Positions 1 through 8,131 of a stretch of 31,481 nucleotides of DNA are shown here, piece after piece. Both the position numbers and the translations under genes were made by a program. This DNA comes from DATKCN01 sp035513175 (GTDB taxonomy: Bacteria > Chloroflexota > Chloroflexia > Thermomicrobiales > CFX8). Every line of letters starts with the position of its first letter. The stretch's first letter is position 1. Under the pieces are notes generated by a model. It saw nothing but the letters and a program-made list of their open reading frames with translations. It had not been told where the DNA came from and made no database searches. The stretch lies in NCBI GenBank assembly GCA_035513175.1, contig DATKCN010000367.1, positions 1 through 31,481 of the forward strand. Direction: 5' to 3'.

Positions 1-87
1 CGCACCGTGCGATTTACGGCGGACGACCCGGTCTCAGCATTCCGCACCTTCATCGCGACCTACTACATCAGCCGTGACGTGATGTAG
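1..87 (+). CDS. C-terminal end of an unidentified protein (5' truncated)
   Basis: Reading from base 1 gives an open frame of 28 codons that ends in TAG at 85-87. The visible tail contains the stretches DDPVSAF and ATYYISRDVM. This is too short to assign to a family. Codon use is ordinary for the window, and a 248-base gap with repeats follows before the next gene, so this is probably the true 3' end of an upstream gene. Its function cannot be told from here. Confidence 0.5.
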   Translation, partial: RTVRFTADDPVSAFRTFIATYYISRDVM

Positions 88-125
88 CGACGGAACCGCG
101 TCGGACATTGTTTACCCGCCACATG

Positions 126-168
126 GCTCGGAAATCGATGCTCGATCCAGTTCCGAGCTCGATCCAGT
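126..168. promoter_or_regulatory. Inverted and direct repeats upstream of the Lrp-type regulator
   Basis: An 8-bp inverted repeat (gctcggaa at 126-133, ttccgagc at 151-158) overlaps a 12-bp direct repeat (gctcgatccagt at 140-151 and 157-168). The gap between genes here is 88-335. Lrp/AsnC proteins often bind repeated sites upstream of their own genes, so this could be an autoregulatory region. That role is inferred; only the repeats are seen. Confidence 0.3.
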
Positions 169-335
169 CGTGTGCTTCTGTCGAAGCATCAGAAACACAG
201 CGTTGGAAGATTTCCCGTCAACTGCATTGATCGCTGGCAGTCTGTTCACCAGAGCGCGATGCATTGACACATCTGACCGCCTGCGTTACCATCGGCACGC
301 GTTGCGAGATTCCGCTCGGAACAAGGGGACAGCGC

Positions 336-968
336 GTGAGCCAACTTCCGGGATCCCAGGTTGATGATCTGGATCTGCGCATCATCGGCGCGCTGCAGCT
401 CGACGGTCGCCGCTCGGTCCTCGACATCGCGCGCGAGCTCGACGTGCCACGCTCGACGGTGCAGCGGCGTCTCGACAACCTCATCCGCGAGAAGATCATC
501 ATGGTCGCTGCCTATGCCGACAGCTCGAAGCTCGGGCTGGGAATTCACGCGCATCTGAACCTGCGTGTGGCTCTGGCGCAGGCGGACGCGGTCATACAGG
601 CCGTTTCGGCGCTGACCGAGGTGCGCTGGCTGGCCGTGACAACCGGACCGGCGGACATCGTCGCGGAAGCGTATTTCGCGTCCTCCGGTCATCTTCACGA
701 GTTCATCACGACCAAGCTCGCGGGCATACCGGGGATCACCGCGGTGGAGACTTCGGTGATTCTCAAGGTCGCGAAGCTGACCTTCCACTGGGACGAGCTG
801 CTGCGCGAATCCGCGCATCACGCGCCGCCGCACGTGCTGCTGAGCATCCCGGCACAGTCATACGGCGCGCGTTCGACTCCGTTGAGGGTTGCCGCGACCC
901 CCGACATTGCGCCCAGGCCCGAAGCGCATTGCCGCAGCCCGGGCGCCGCGGAACGCACTGGCAGCTGA
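336..968 (+). CDS. Lrp/AsnC-family transcriptional regulator
   Basis: Predicted DNA-binding regulator of 210 residues. Residues about 9-60 form the AsnC-type winged helix-turn-helix (DDLDLRIIGALQLDGR, then DVPRSTVQRRLDNL). Residues about 65-155 resemble the RAM/Lrp ligand-binding domain. The last 50 or so residues are an unusual Pro/Ala/Arg-rich tail that makes it longer than the usual 150-160 residues. I chose the GTG at 336 because aagggg lies about 7 bases upstream; an in-frame ATG at 264 has no such site. It stands 48 bases before the binding-protein gene and in the same direction, so it probably controls the transporter and amidase cluster, perhaps in response to an amino-acid-like ligand. 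The family call is firm; the target is inferred. Confidence 0.85.
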   Translation: MSQLPGSQVDDLDLRIIGALQLDGRRSVLDIARELDVPRSTVQRRLDNLIREKIIMVAAYADSSKLGLGIHAHLNLRVALAQADAVIQAVSALTEVRWLAVTTGPADIVAEAYFASSGHLHEFITTKLAGIPGITAVETSVILKVAKLTFHWDELLRESAHHAPPHVLLSIPAQSYGARSTPLRVAATPDIAPRPEAHCRSPGAAERTGS

Positions 969-1016
969 TGACATTGGTTCTGTGAGATCAGACACGTCGA
1001 GGAGGAACGGTTCCCC

Positions 1017-2747
1017 ATGACAGACGAACACCGCTTGCCGTGGCAAATCGTGGTAGGTAAGGGACAACTCAACCGCAGGGACTTCGTCAAGCGCTCGGCC
1101 GCGCTGGGTCTCGCGCTCCCGGCAGTCTCCGCATTGCTCGCCGCTTGTGGCGGTGACGATGAAACGCCGGCGCCGGCCGCGGAGGCGACCGCTACGCAAC
1201 CGATCACCGTGGATCAGAATATCACGCCGACTGCCGCCACGGGCCCAACGGCTGCCCCGGCGCCGCCAACCACCGCTCCCGCGGCTGGCCCGAGCGGCGG
1301 CTCGGTGACGTTCGCCCGCCAGGTCGACTCCGAAAACCTCGACCCCGTCATCCAGGACGGCAACATCAACATCTGGGTCTTCATGAGCATGTACGACCAG
1401 CTCATCGGCGTCGCCGATGACGGCATCGGCCTGTCGCCGCGTCTCGCCGAATCCTGGGACATCTCCGACGACGGAACCGAGTACACGTTCAACCTGCGTA
1501 GCGGCGTCAAGTTCTCGGACGGCTCTGACATGACCGTCGAGGATGTCAAGTGGTCGCTGGAGCGAGCCCGCGACGAGGAAGCAAGCCCGTGGTCGTTCAC
1601 ACTGACCCAGGTGGTGGAAGTCACAACGCCGGATGAATCGACTGTCGTGCTGACCCTGACCGAGGCGTGGGCGCCGTTCCTGGCGCAGATTGCCATGTTC
1701 AACGCGAGCGTTATCTCCAAAGCGTTCGCGGAGGACGATACTGGCAAGCTCGCCAACCAGGTCATGGGCACCGGCCCGTTCGCGCTGCAGGAGTGGACGC
1801 TGGGCCAGTCAATGGTGCTCGTCAAAAATGAGCACTACTGGGAAGAGGGCTTGCCGCTGCTCGATGAGATCAATTTCGCGGTCGTCCCTGATGGCAACAG
1901 CCAGATCCTGCAGCTGCAGGGTGGGGAGATCGACGGCATCATCGGCCAGGGCGACCTGCCTCTCAACCGCGTCGAGGAGCTGCGTGGCGACCCCAACCTG
2001 AACGTGATCTCGTTCATCTCGACCTACAACAACTTCATGGCCATCAACGTCCGCAACGCGCCGCTGGACGACGTCAAGGTGCGGCAAGCCCTGAACTATG
2101 CGACCGACAAGCAGGCCCTGATCGACACCGTCCTGTTCGGCATCGGCGAGCTCTCGAACAGCTTCATGCCCAACGGCGCTCTGTACTGGAATGAAGCCCA
2201 GGAGGGCTACCCGTTCAACCTCGAACGCGCGCAGGAGCTGATGGCGGAATCCAACTCCCCGGATGGCTTCCCGCTGGAGTTCATGGTGCGCGCCGGAAAT
2301 CAGCAGCAGCTGCAGATCGTGACGTCGTTGCAGCAGATGTGGGCGGAAATCGGCATCGAGGTCGACATCCAGCAGCTCGACTCGGCGGTCGTGACAGACC
2401 GCTATCGCGAGTTCGACTTCGAGGTTATCCTCACCGGCTGGACGAACGACATCATCGACCCGGACCAGCTCGTCACGTACGCCATCATTCCGGATACGAT
2501 CGAGAACTACCGCACCGGCTGGGTCAACGACCGCGCCGTTGAGCTCGCGAACGAGGGCCGTGTGACGCTCGATCCGGACCGGCGGCGCGAGATCTACCAC
2601 GAGATTCAGGCGATCCACATGGAGGACGCGCCGTTCATCTACCTGTACGTGCTGCCATACGTGGACGCGCTTCGCTCCCGTGTGAAGGATTTCCACCACC
2701 ACCCGATGGGCCAGTACGTCCTGAAGAACACGTACGTTGAGGAATAG
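1017..2747 (+). CDS. ABC transporter substrate-binding lipoprotein, family 5 (peptide/nickel type)
   Basis: Extracytoplasmic solute-binding protein of 576 residues, the usual length for SBP_bac_5. The N-terminus has a twin-arginine motif (RRDF, residues 20-23), a hydrophobic stretch and a lipobox LAAC with Cys44, so it is probably Tat-exported and lipid-anchored. Residues about 45-95 are a low-complexity Pro/Thr/Ala linker. The family-5 core follows (LAESWDISDDGTEYTFNLR near residues 142-160). A strong gaggagg site precedes the ATG. Two permease genes follow, separated by a strong hairpin. Family 5 binds peptides, opines, nickel or sugars; the amidase and deacylase downstream suggest a peptide or amide ligand, which is inferred. 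Confidence 0.93.
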   Translation: MTDEHRLPWQIVVGKGQLNRRDFVKRSAALGLALPAVSALLAACGGDDETPAPAAEATATQPITVDQNITPTAATGPTAAPAPPTTAPAAGPSGGSVTFARQVDSENLDPVIQDGNINIWVFMSMYDQLIGVADDGIGLSPRLAESWDISDDGTEYTFNLRSGVKFSDGSDMTVEDVKWSLERARDEEASPWSFTLTQVVEVTTPDESTVVLTLTEAWAPFLAQIAMFNASVISKAFAEDDTGKLANQVMGTGPFALQEWTLGQSMVLVKNEHYWEEGLPLLDEINFAVVPDGNSQILQLQGGEIDGIIGQGDLPLNRVEELRGDPNLNVISFISTYNNFMAINVRNAPLDDVKVRQALNYATDKQALIDTVLFGIGELSNSFMPNGALYWNEAQEGYPFNLERAQELMAESNSPDGFPLEFMVRAGNQQQLQIVTSLQQMWAEIGIEVDIQQLDSAVVTDRYREFDFEVILTGWTNDIIDPDQLVTYAIIPDTIENYRTGWVNDRAVELANEGRVTLDPDRRREIYHEIQAIHMEDAPFIYLYVLPYVDALRSRVKDFHHHPMGQYVLKNTYVEE

Positions 2748-2754
2748 CTAACCT

Positions 2755-2790
2755 GGCCAAGGCCTGGTGCGTCAGCACCAGGCCTTGGCC
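2755..2790 (+). promoter_or_regulatory. Perfect 16-bp intercistronic hairpin between binding protein and permease
   Basis: ggccaaggcctggtgc (2755-2770), loop gtca, then the exact complement (2775-2790). No T-run follows, so it does not look like a complete intrinsic terminator. It starts 8 bases after the binding-protein stop and ends 17 bases before the permease start. Hairpins in this place, as in malE-malF, stabilise the upstream message or reduce read-through, so that binding protein exceeds permease. That role is inferred. Confidence 0.7.
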
Positions 2791-2807
2791 GGAACCTGGA
2801 GCATTGC

Positions 2808-3749
2808 TTGAGTCGCGGACAATACATCCTGCGCCGTCTGGTGCAGATGATCCCGGTCGTGCTCGGGATCACGATCATCCTGTTCTTCATGATCCGGCTC
2901 ATTCCAGGCGACCCCGTCACCGCGGTCCTTGGAGAGCGAGCGACCGACGAAGCCTACGAGCGCCTGCGCCATAACATGGGCCTGGACCGGCCCATCTGGG
3001 TGCAGTACCTCTACTACATGCGCGATCTTGCCCAGCTCGAGCTGGGTGACTCGCTGCGCTATCGCGTGCCGATCACGACCCTGCTGTGGGACAGGCTGCA
3101 GGTGTCCATGTCGCTTGCCGTGTATACCGTCGCGCTCACCACGCTCATTTCGCTGCCGCTGGGCATCATGGCCGCGTTGAAGAAGAACAGCCTGCTCGAC
3201 AATATCGTCCGCTCCGCCCTGATCGTGACGATGGTGATGCCCTCGTTCTGGATCGGCATCATCCTCATCATCGCGTTCAGCATCAAGCTCGGCCTGTTTC
3301 CCGTCTCAGGCTATGGCAACGGATTCATCGAAAACATGCAGCATCTCTTCCTGCCGTCGCTCACGATCGCGTTGGGCCTCTCACCAATCCTGATCCGCGC
3401 CCTGCGTTCCAGCATCCTGGACGCGTTGCAGGCGGACTACGTCAAGACGGCGCGCGCCAAAGGACTGCCGGAGAAGACCGTCCTCACCCGCCACGTGCTG
3501 CGCAACGCGCTCATTCCATACGTCACTCTGCTGGGGATTCACACCAGCTTCCTGATGGGCGGCGCTGTCATCGTCGAAACCGTATTCGCCTTGCCGGGCG
3601 CCGGCAAGCTGCTGATCGATGGGGTCCGCAGCCGCGACTATCCGGTCGTGCAGGCCGCGACGCTCATGTTCGCGCTGCTGGTGATCACGGTAAACCTGAC
3701 GACAGATATCATCTATTCGTTCCTCGACCCACGAGTGCGGTTCAACTGA
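2808..3749 (+). CDS. ABC transporter permease, DppB/OppB type
   Basis: Inner-membrane permease subunit of 313 residues. It opens with the typical RGQYILRRLVQMIPVVLGIT segment, a first membrane helix, then the RLIPGDPV motif (residues about 30-37). The ATPase-coupling EAA loop is visible as DYVKTARAKGLPEKTVLTRH, followed by NALIPYVTLLG and the C-terminal DPRVRF. The start is TTG at 2808, with tggag about 8 bases upstream; no ATG or GTG is as well placed. It pairs with the DppC-like gene 23 bases downstream. The family call is firm; the transported substrate is unknown. Confidence 0.92.
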   Translation: MSRGQYILRRLVQMIPVVLGITIILFFMIRLIPGDPVTAVLGERATDEAYERLRHNMGLDRPIWVQYLYYMRDLAQLELGDSLRYRVPITTLLWDRLQVSMSLAVYTVALTTLISLPLGIMAALKKNSLLDNIVRSALIVTMVMPSFWIGIILIIAFSIKLGLFPVSGYGNGFIENMQHLFLPSLTIALGLSPILIRALRSSILDALQADYVKTARAKGLPEKTVLTRHVLRNALIPYVTLLGIHTSFLMGGAVIVETVFALPGAGKLLIDGVRSRDYPVVQAATLMFALLVITVNLTTDIIYSFLDPRVRFN

Positions 3750-3772
3750 CGGAAAGGCGGGAACGAACGTTC

Positions 3773-4654
3773 ATGTCCGTAGAGCTCTCCAGCGCGGGTC
3801 GCCTCGCGTTCGCGCGTGAGGTGCGGCAGCGGCACTGGAGCCATCGCGTTGTCCGCAACCGGAACCTGATCATCGGCGCGGCGATGGTCGGCACGATCGC
3901 GCTGGTCGCGCTCTTCGCGCCAATTCTCTCGGCGCACGACCCCATCGCGCACGACTACACCCGGACCCTGCAATCGCCGAGCCTGTCACACCCATTTGGC
4001 ACGGACAACTTTGGGAGGGACGTGTTCACGCGCGTGATCTACGGCGGGCGCATCGACCTGCGCGTCGGGATCATCAGCGTCATCCCGCCGTTCGTCATCG
4101 GCATCGTGCTGGGCTCGTTGGCCGGGTACTACGGTGGCCGCATCGACTCGCTCATCATGCGCGGCGTCGACCTGGTGCAGGCCTTTCCCTTCATCGTGCT
4201 GATCATCGCCATCGTCGCCGTCCTTGGCCCCGGCCTGAACAACATGTACATCGCGGTCGCGATCGTCGCCTGGGTCGTGTACGCGCGCCTCATCCGCGGC
4301 CAGATTCTGGTCGAGAAGCAGAAGGAGTACGTGCAGGCTGCCCGCGCCATCGGCAGCTCCGACATCCGCATTCTCGGAAGGCACCTGTTGCCGAACTGCA
4401 TCATCGCCTCGATCGTCTTCTCCATGGCGGACATCGCCCTGTACATCGGGTTGGCCGCGTCGCTCAGCTATCTCGGCCTCGGTGCGAAACCACCATCCCC
4501 GGAGTGGGGCGCGATGATCACCGACGGTCAGAACTTCATGGTGACTGCCTGGTGGATGAGTGCGATTCCCGGACTTGCCATCGTCGTGACTGGCATCGCG
4601 TTCAGCCTGATCGGCGACGGTCTGTCGGACGTGCTGCGGCCGGAGAGCCGCTGA
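3773..4654 (+). CDS. ABC transporter permease, DppC/OppC type
   Basis: Second permease subunit, 293 residues, with the N-terminal DppC-type helix (RNLIIGAAMVGTIALVALFA), the family motif HPFGTDNFGRDVFTRVIYGGR and the EAA loop EYVQAARAIGSSDIRILGRH. The open frame continues upstream of 3773 through the DppB gene in another reading frame, but the ATG at 3773 follows ggaaaggcggg and gives the normal family length. No DppD/DppF-type ATPase gene follows; an SDR gene begins 13 bases after the stop. The ATPases must come from elsewhere, or be shared with another importer. Confidence 0.92.
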   Translation: MSVELSSAGRLAFAREVRQRHWSHRVVRNRNLIIGAAMVGTIALVALFAPILSAHDPIAHDYTRTLQSPSLSHPFGTDNFGRDVFTRVIYGGRIDLRVGIISVIPPFVIGIVLGSLAGYYGGRIDSLIMRGVDLVQAFPFIVLIIAIVAVLGPGLNNMYIAVAIVAWVVYARLIRGQILVEKQKEYVQAARAIGSSDIRILGRHLLPNCIIASIVFSMADIALYIGLAASLSYLGLGAKPPSPEWGAMITDGQNFMVTAWWMSAIPGLAIVVTGIAFSLIGDGLSDVLRPESR

Positions 4655-4667
4655 GCGGAGGAACACG

Positions 4668-5480
4668 GTGACGAACGGGAATGGGAAGCTGGCCGGCAAG
4701 ACCGCCGTCGTGACCGGCGCCTCGTCGGGCATCGGCCGCGCGATCGCGCTGCGCTACGCGCGGGAAGGGGCGACCGTCTTCATCGCCGACATCAACGTCG
4801 CGGGCGGCGAAGAGACCGCCGCGATGATTCGCGCCGCACGCGGCCAAGCGACATTCACTACCTGCGATGTCGGCGATCCGGAGCAGGCAAAGGCGACGAT
4901 CGACAGAGCCGCCAGCGACACCGGCCGGCTCGATGTCGTCGTAAACAACGCCGGAGTCGGCGGAGGCGGCGCCCGCGCCGAGGACATGACGGTCGAGGAT
5001 TTCAAGCGCGTGCTCGATGTCAACCTGCTCGGCCCGTTCTACGGCGCCAAGTTCGCCATCCCGCACCTGCGCCGCGCCGGAGGTGGATCGATCATCAACG
5101 TCTCGTCCGTCTACGGCCTCATCGCCGCGCCGCGCGTCCCGGCCTACAGCGCCTCCAAGGGCGGGCTGATCATGCTGACCAAGCAGCTTGCCGTCGATTA
5201 CTCGCGGGAGAACATCCGCGTCAATTGCATCTGCCCCGGCTACGTCGACACCGACCTGGGCGGCCGGCGCGCCCGCATGAACCCGGAAGACGCGGCACGG
5301 GCGCACGCCAACCGCGAGGCCAAGGCCGCCATGCAGCCCATCGGCAGGCAGGCGCAGCCGGTCGAGATGGCCGGCGCCGCACTGTTCCTGGCCAGCGACG
5401 ACGCCTCGTTTGTCGTCGGCTCAATCATGGTCGTCGATGGCGGCGAGTCCATCCTGCACAACATCGGACCCTACTTCTAG
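4668..5480 (+). CDS. Short-chain dehydrogenase/reductase (classical SDR)
   Basis: NAD(P)-dependent oxidoreductase of 270 residues. The nucleotide motif TGASSGIG spans residues 16-23, and Asp41 at the end of the second strand favours NAD over NADP. NNAG is at 93-96, with the catalytic set Ser146/147, Tyr160 and Lys164 (YSASK). The GTG at 4668 follows gcggaggaa. It lies 13 bases after the permease gene and 9 before the small amidase subunit, so it is almost certainly part of the same operon, acting on an alcohol or ketone form of the imported compound. The substrate cannot be read from the sequence. Confidence 0.92.
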   Translation: MTNGNGKLAGKTAVVTGASSGIGRAIALRYAREGATVFIADINVAGGEETAAMIRAARGQATFTTCDVGDPEQAKATIDRAASDTGRLDVVVNNAGVGGGGARAEDMTVEDFKRVLDVNLLGPFYGAKFAIPHLRRAGGGSIINVSSVYGLIAAPRVPAYSASKGGLIMLTKQLAVDYSRENIRVNCICPGYVDTDLGGRRARMNPEDAARAHANREAKAAMQPIGRQAQPVEMAGAALFLASDDASFVVGSIMVVDGGESILHNIGPYF

Positions 5481-5489
5481 GACACGAGC

Positions 5490-5690
5490 ATGAGCAACGA
5501 TCGCGCGACCGACGACATCACCGCCCTGCTCCATGTCGCAGGGCTAACCGTCAGCGACGACGAGGCGCGGCAGCTGGCGCTGTTCCACGAGCGATTCGCC
5601 GGGGACCGCGCGCGCCTCAGGCAGATCGCGCTCGGCGAAACGGAGCCCTCTGTCACGTTCGCACCCGAGAGTGAGCATGACGAGCCATGA
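5490..5690 (+). CDS. Small GatC/AtzG-like amidase partner subunit
   Basis: Protein of 66 residues. The pattern is a helical N-terminal part (TALLHVAGLTVSDDEARQL), a second helix (FHERFAGDRARLRQIAL) and a tail with EPSVTFAP, which resembles the GatC family and the AtzG/DUF4089 proteins that bind and stabilise amidases such as AtzE. The stop overlaps the next start as ATGA (5687-5690), so the two are translationally coupled, as expected for a 1:1 complex. No catalytic residues are expected in this subunit. The GatC-like reading rests on length, helix pattern, tail and position, not on a profile search. The true GatC is less likely because no gatB is near. Confidence 0.65.
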   Translation: MSNDRATDDITALLHVAGLTVSDDEARQLALFHERFAGDRARLRQIALGETEPSVTFAPESEHDEP

Positions 5691-7087
5691 GCGCGAGTGA
5701 TCTCGCGTATCTCAGCATCGCGCGGGCACTGGCGCTGCTCGATGCGGGCGAGGTGTCATCGGAAGAGTTGACCTCCTCGCAGCTCGACCGCATCGCGACC
5801 CTCGATGAACGCCTGAACGCCTACATCACCGTGCTAGACGACAGGGCCCTGGCAGACGCGCGGCTGAGCGATCAACGCCGCCGCGACGGTGACCGCAGTC
5901 CGCTCCTGGGCATCCCGATCGCCCTGAAAGACCTGTTCGCCACGCAGGGCATCCGCACGACCGCTGGTTCCGCAATCCTGGCGGATCACGTGCCCGACCA
6001 CGACGCGACCGTGACGCGCCGCCTGTCCGACGCTGGCGCAGTGCTGCTCGGCAAGACCAACATGATGGAGTTTGCCTACGGCTATCCCCACGAGAACTAC
6101 GGCGAAACTCGCAATCCCTGGGAACTCTCGCGCACGGCCGGCGGCTCCAGCGGCGGCTCTGCTGCCGCCGTGGCCGCTGGGATGGCGTACGGCGCGCTCG
6201 GCAGCGACACCGGCGGCTCGATCCGCAGTCCGGCTGCCTACTGCGGCATCGTCGGCCTCAAGCCCACCTACGGGCGCGTCTCCCGGCACGGAGTCGTGCC
6301 GCTGGCGTGGTCGCTGGATCACGTCGGCCCGCTTGCCCGCACGGCTCGGGACGCGGCGCTGCTGTTCGACGCCATCGCCGGGCACGATCCGCTCGATCCC
6401 GCCTCGTCGCCGCGCGCCGGAACGCCGTCGGCGAGCGGGCTCGACCGGCCGGTCGATGGGCTGCGTATTGGCCTCGTCGAGTTCCTGTTCGAGCGCCATG
6501 TGCAGCCGTCGGTCCGCGTCGCGGCGCTCGACGGCGTCGCTCTGCTGGAGCGGCTTGGAGCCGTTGTGGAGCCGGTTACGCTGGAGCACGCCGGACTCGT
6601 GTCCGCGACGATCATGCCAATCGTACAGGCCGAAGCGACAAGCTATCACCGGCAAAGCCTGCGAGAGCATCCGGAGCTGTTCAGCGCCGCGACGCGCGAG
6701 AACCTGCGGCTCGGCGCCGCCGTGCTCGCCATCGACTACCTGGCGGCCCAGCGCCTCCGGCGCCGCATGACCGACGAGGTCAACGCGGCCTTGACGCGCT
6801 TCGACGCGCTCGTGTTCCCAACCCAGCCCATCGTCGCTCCCGTCCTGGACGCCTACCAGATCGCGGAGTCGGCGGACGAGGACATCCTCGACATCGAGAT
6901 CGGGCACACCGGCTATGCGAACCTGACCGGCCACCCGGCGCTGTCGATGCGCTGCGGTTTCACGGAAGATGGCTTGCCGGTTGGCCTTCAACTGACTGGG
7001 AGAATCCTCGACGAGGGGACACTCCTGCGCATCGCGCATCAATTCGGTCAGGCGTCAGAGGCGCCCTCGCGGCGTCCGGACCTGTAA
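5687..7087 (+). CDS. Amidase-signature family amidase (GatA/AtzE-like)
   Basis: Amide hydrolase of 466 residues. The full catalytic triad is visible: Lys81 (IALKDLF), cis-Ser154 (GGSSGGS) and nucleophile Ser178 (GSDTGGSIR), followed by GIVGLKPTYGRVSRHG. It is close in pattern to GatA, but the cluster holds no gatB; a small GatC/AtzG-like gene overlaps its start by 4 bases. A catabolic amidase that depends on a small partner, as AtzE does on AtzG, is the best reading. It sits between an SDR and a zinc deacylase in a transporter operon, so the substrate is likely an imported amide. The exact substrate is unknown. Confidence 0.9.
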   Translation: MSASDLAYLSIARALALLDAGEVSSEELTSSQLDRIATLDERLNAYITVLDDRALADARLSDQRRRDGDRSPLLGIPIALKDLFATQGIRTTAGSAILADHVPDHDATVTRRLSDAGAVLLGKTNMMEFAYGYPHENYGETRNPWELSRTAGGSSGGSAAAVAAGMAYGALGSDTGGSIRSPAAYCGIVGLKPTYGRVSRHGVVPLAWSLDHVGPLARTARDAALLFDAIAGHDPLDPASSPRAGTPSASGLDRPVDGLRIGLVEFLFERHVQPSVRVAALDGVALLERLGAVVEPVTLEHAGLVSATIMPIVQAEATSYHRQSLREHPELFSAATRENLRLGAAVLAIDYLAAQRLRRRMTDEVNAALTRFDALVFPTQPIVAPVLDAYQIAESADEDILDIEIGHTGYANLTGHPALSMRCGFTEDGLPVGLQLTGRILDEGTLLRIAHQFGQASEAPSRRPDL

Positions 7088-7102
7088 CGATGAGGGGGAC
7101 AA

Positions 7103-8089
7103 ATGGCCGAACGTGACGACCTGTCGCGATTCCCCATACTCGGTCAGCGCGTCGCGGGCGCGCGGACGACCCACGAGCTATCCCTGCCACGGCCGGCGCT
7201 CCAGAACGATCGCTGGACGGTCATTTCGATCACCGGGCAGCAACCGGGACCAGCGCTCTTTGTCAACGCGGGCGTACATGGCGCGGAGTACCCGGCAATC
7301 CAGACGGTCATCGAGCTCGCCACCGAGCTCGACCCCGCGACGGTGCGCGGCACAGTCGTGCTGATGCCGGTTGTCAACGTGCCGGGGTTCTGGGAACGCA
7401 GCATGTTCATCTGTCCCGTGGACGGCAAGAACCCCAACCGCGTCTTCCCTGGAGACCCCGAGGGTAGCTACAGCGAGCAGCTCGCCCATGTCCTGATGAC
7501 CGAGTTCATCCAGCAGGCGGACGCTCACATCGACCTGCACGGCGGCGACATGGTCGAGGCGCTCGTGCCATTCTCGATCTGCCGGCGTGGCGACACCGAC
7601 GCGGCGCGGAAATCACAACGGCTTGCCGAAGTCTTCGGGCTTCCGTACCTGCTGGCGGTTGATCGCGCGATCCAGCCGTCGTCGGGCACGACTACCTACA
7701 CCGCCGCGGTTGCCGCCGGTGTCCCCAGCATCATCGCGGAGGCAGGCGGCATCGGCCAGCTCGACGCCGCTTCCGTCTCGCTGCTGAAGGACGGCGTGCT
7801 CCGCGTGCTGGCTGACCTCGACATGCTCGACGACGGCCCGCCACCGGCCGCATCGCCCACCGTCCTGTCGAGCTTCGAGTGGCTCTACAGCCCGGTCGCG
7901 GGATTCTTCTATTCGATGACATCCGTGGCGAGGGATGTCGCGCGGGGCGACATCGTCGGACGAATCGGCAGCCTGGCGGGTGAGCGGCTGGCGGACGTGC
8001 GTTCGCCGGTTACCGGCAAGGTGCTGTTTCTGACGACCAGCCCCGCCGTCAAGGAACACGGCCTGCTCATGGGCATCGGAGTCAGGTAG
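7103..8089 (+). CDS. M14-type zinc deacylase, succinylglutamate desuccinylase/aspartoacylase family
   Basis: Hydrolase of 328 residues. The zinc ligands are clear: His59 and Glu62 (NAGVHGAEYP) and His146 (HIDLHGGD). Arg113 in NPNRVFPGD fits the substrate carboxylate site, and Glu213 (IIAEAGG) is the probable catalytic base. The family cleaves N-acyl amino acids or related amides. The ATG at 7103 follows gaggggg. It is the last plus-strand gene of the cluster, 15 bases after the amidase stop, so it probably acts in the same pathway, removing an acyl group before or after the amidase step. That order is a guess. Confidence 0.85.
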   Translation: MAERDDLSRFPILGQRVAGARTTHELSLPRPALQNDRWTVISITGQQPGPALFVNAGVHGAEYPAIQTVIELATELDPATVRGTVVLMPVVNVPGFWERSMFICPVDGKNPNRVFPGDPEGSYSEQLAHVLMTEFIQQADAHIDLHGGDMVEALVPFSICRRGDTDAARKSQRLAEVFGLPYLLAVDRAIQPSSGTTTYTAAVAAGVPSIIAEAGGIGQLDAASVSLLKDGVLRVLADLDMLDDGPPPAASPTVLSSFEWLYSPVAGFFYSMTSVARDVARGDIVGRIGSLAGERLADVRSPVTGKVLFLTTSPAVKEHGLLMGIGVR

Positions 8090-8131
8090 CGACATGCCTG
8101 GCCAACCAGCCAGCGCCCTCCTCGCTTCCCG

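Noticed and set aside
2755..2790. Rho-independent terminator ending the binding-protein transcript
   Set aside because: The stem is strong but has no T-run, and the permease genes follow in the same direction at once; partial attenuation or message stabilisation fits better.
5834..7042. 402-codon minus-strand frame opposite the amidase
   Set aside because: Arg/Gly/Ala-rich shadow of an amidase whose catalytic residues are all in place on the plus strand.
5490..7087. True GatC-GatA of the tRNA amidotransferase
   Set aside because: No gatB is adjacent and the genes lie in a catabolic transporter cluster, though a search would be needed to exclude it fully.
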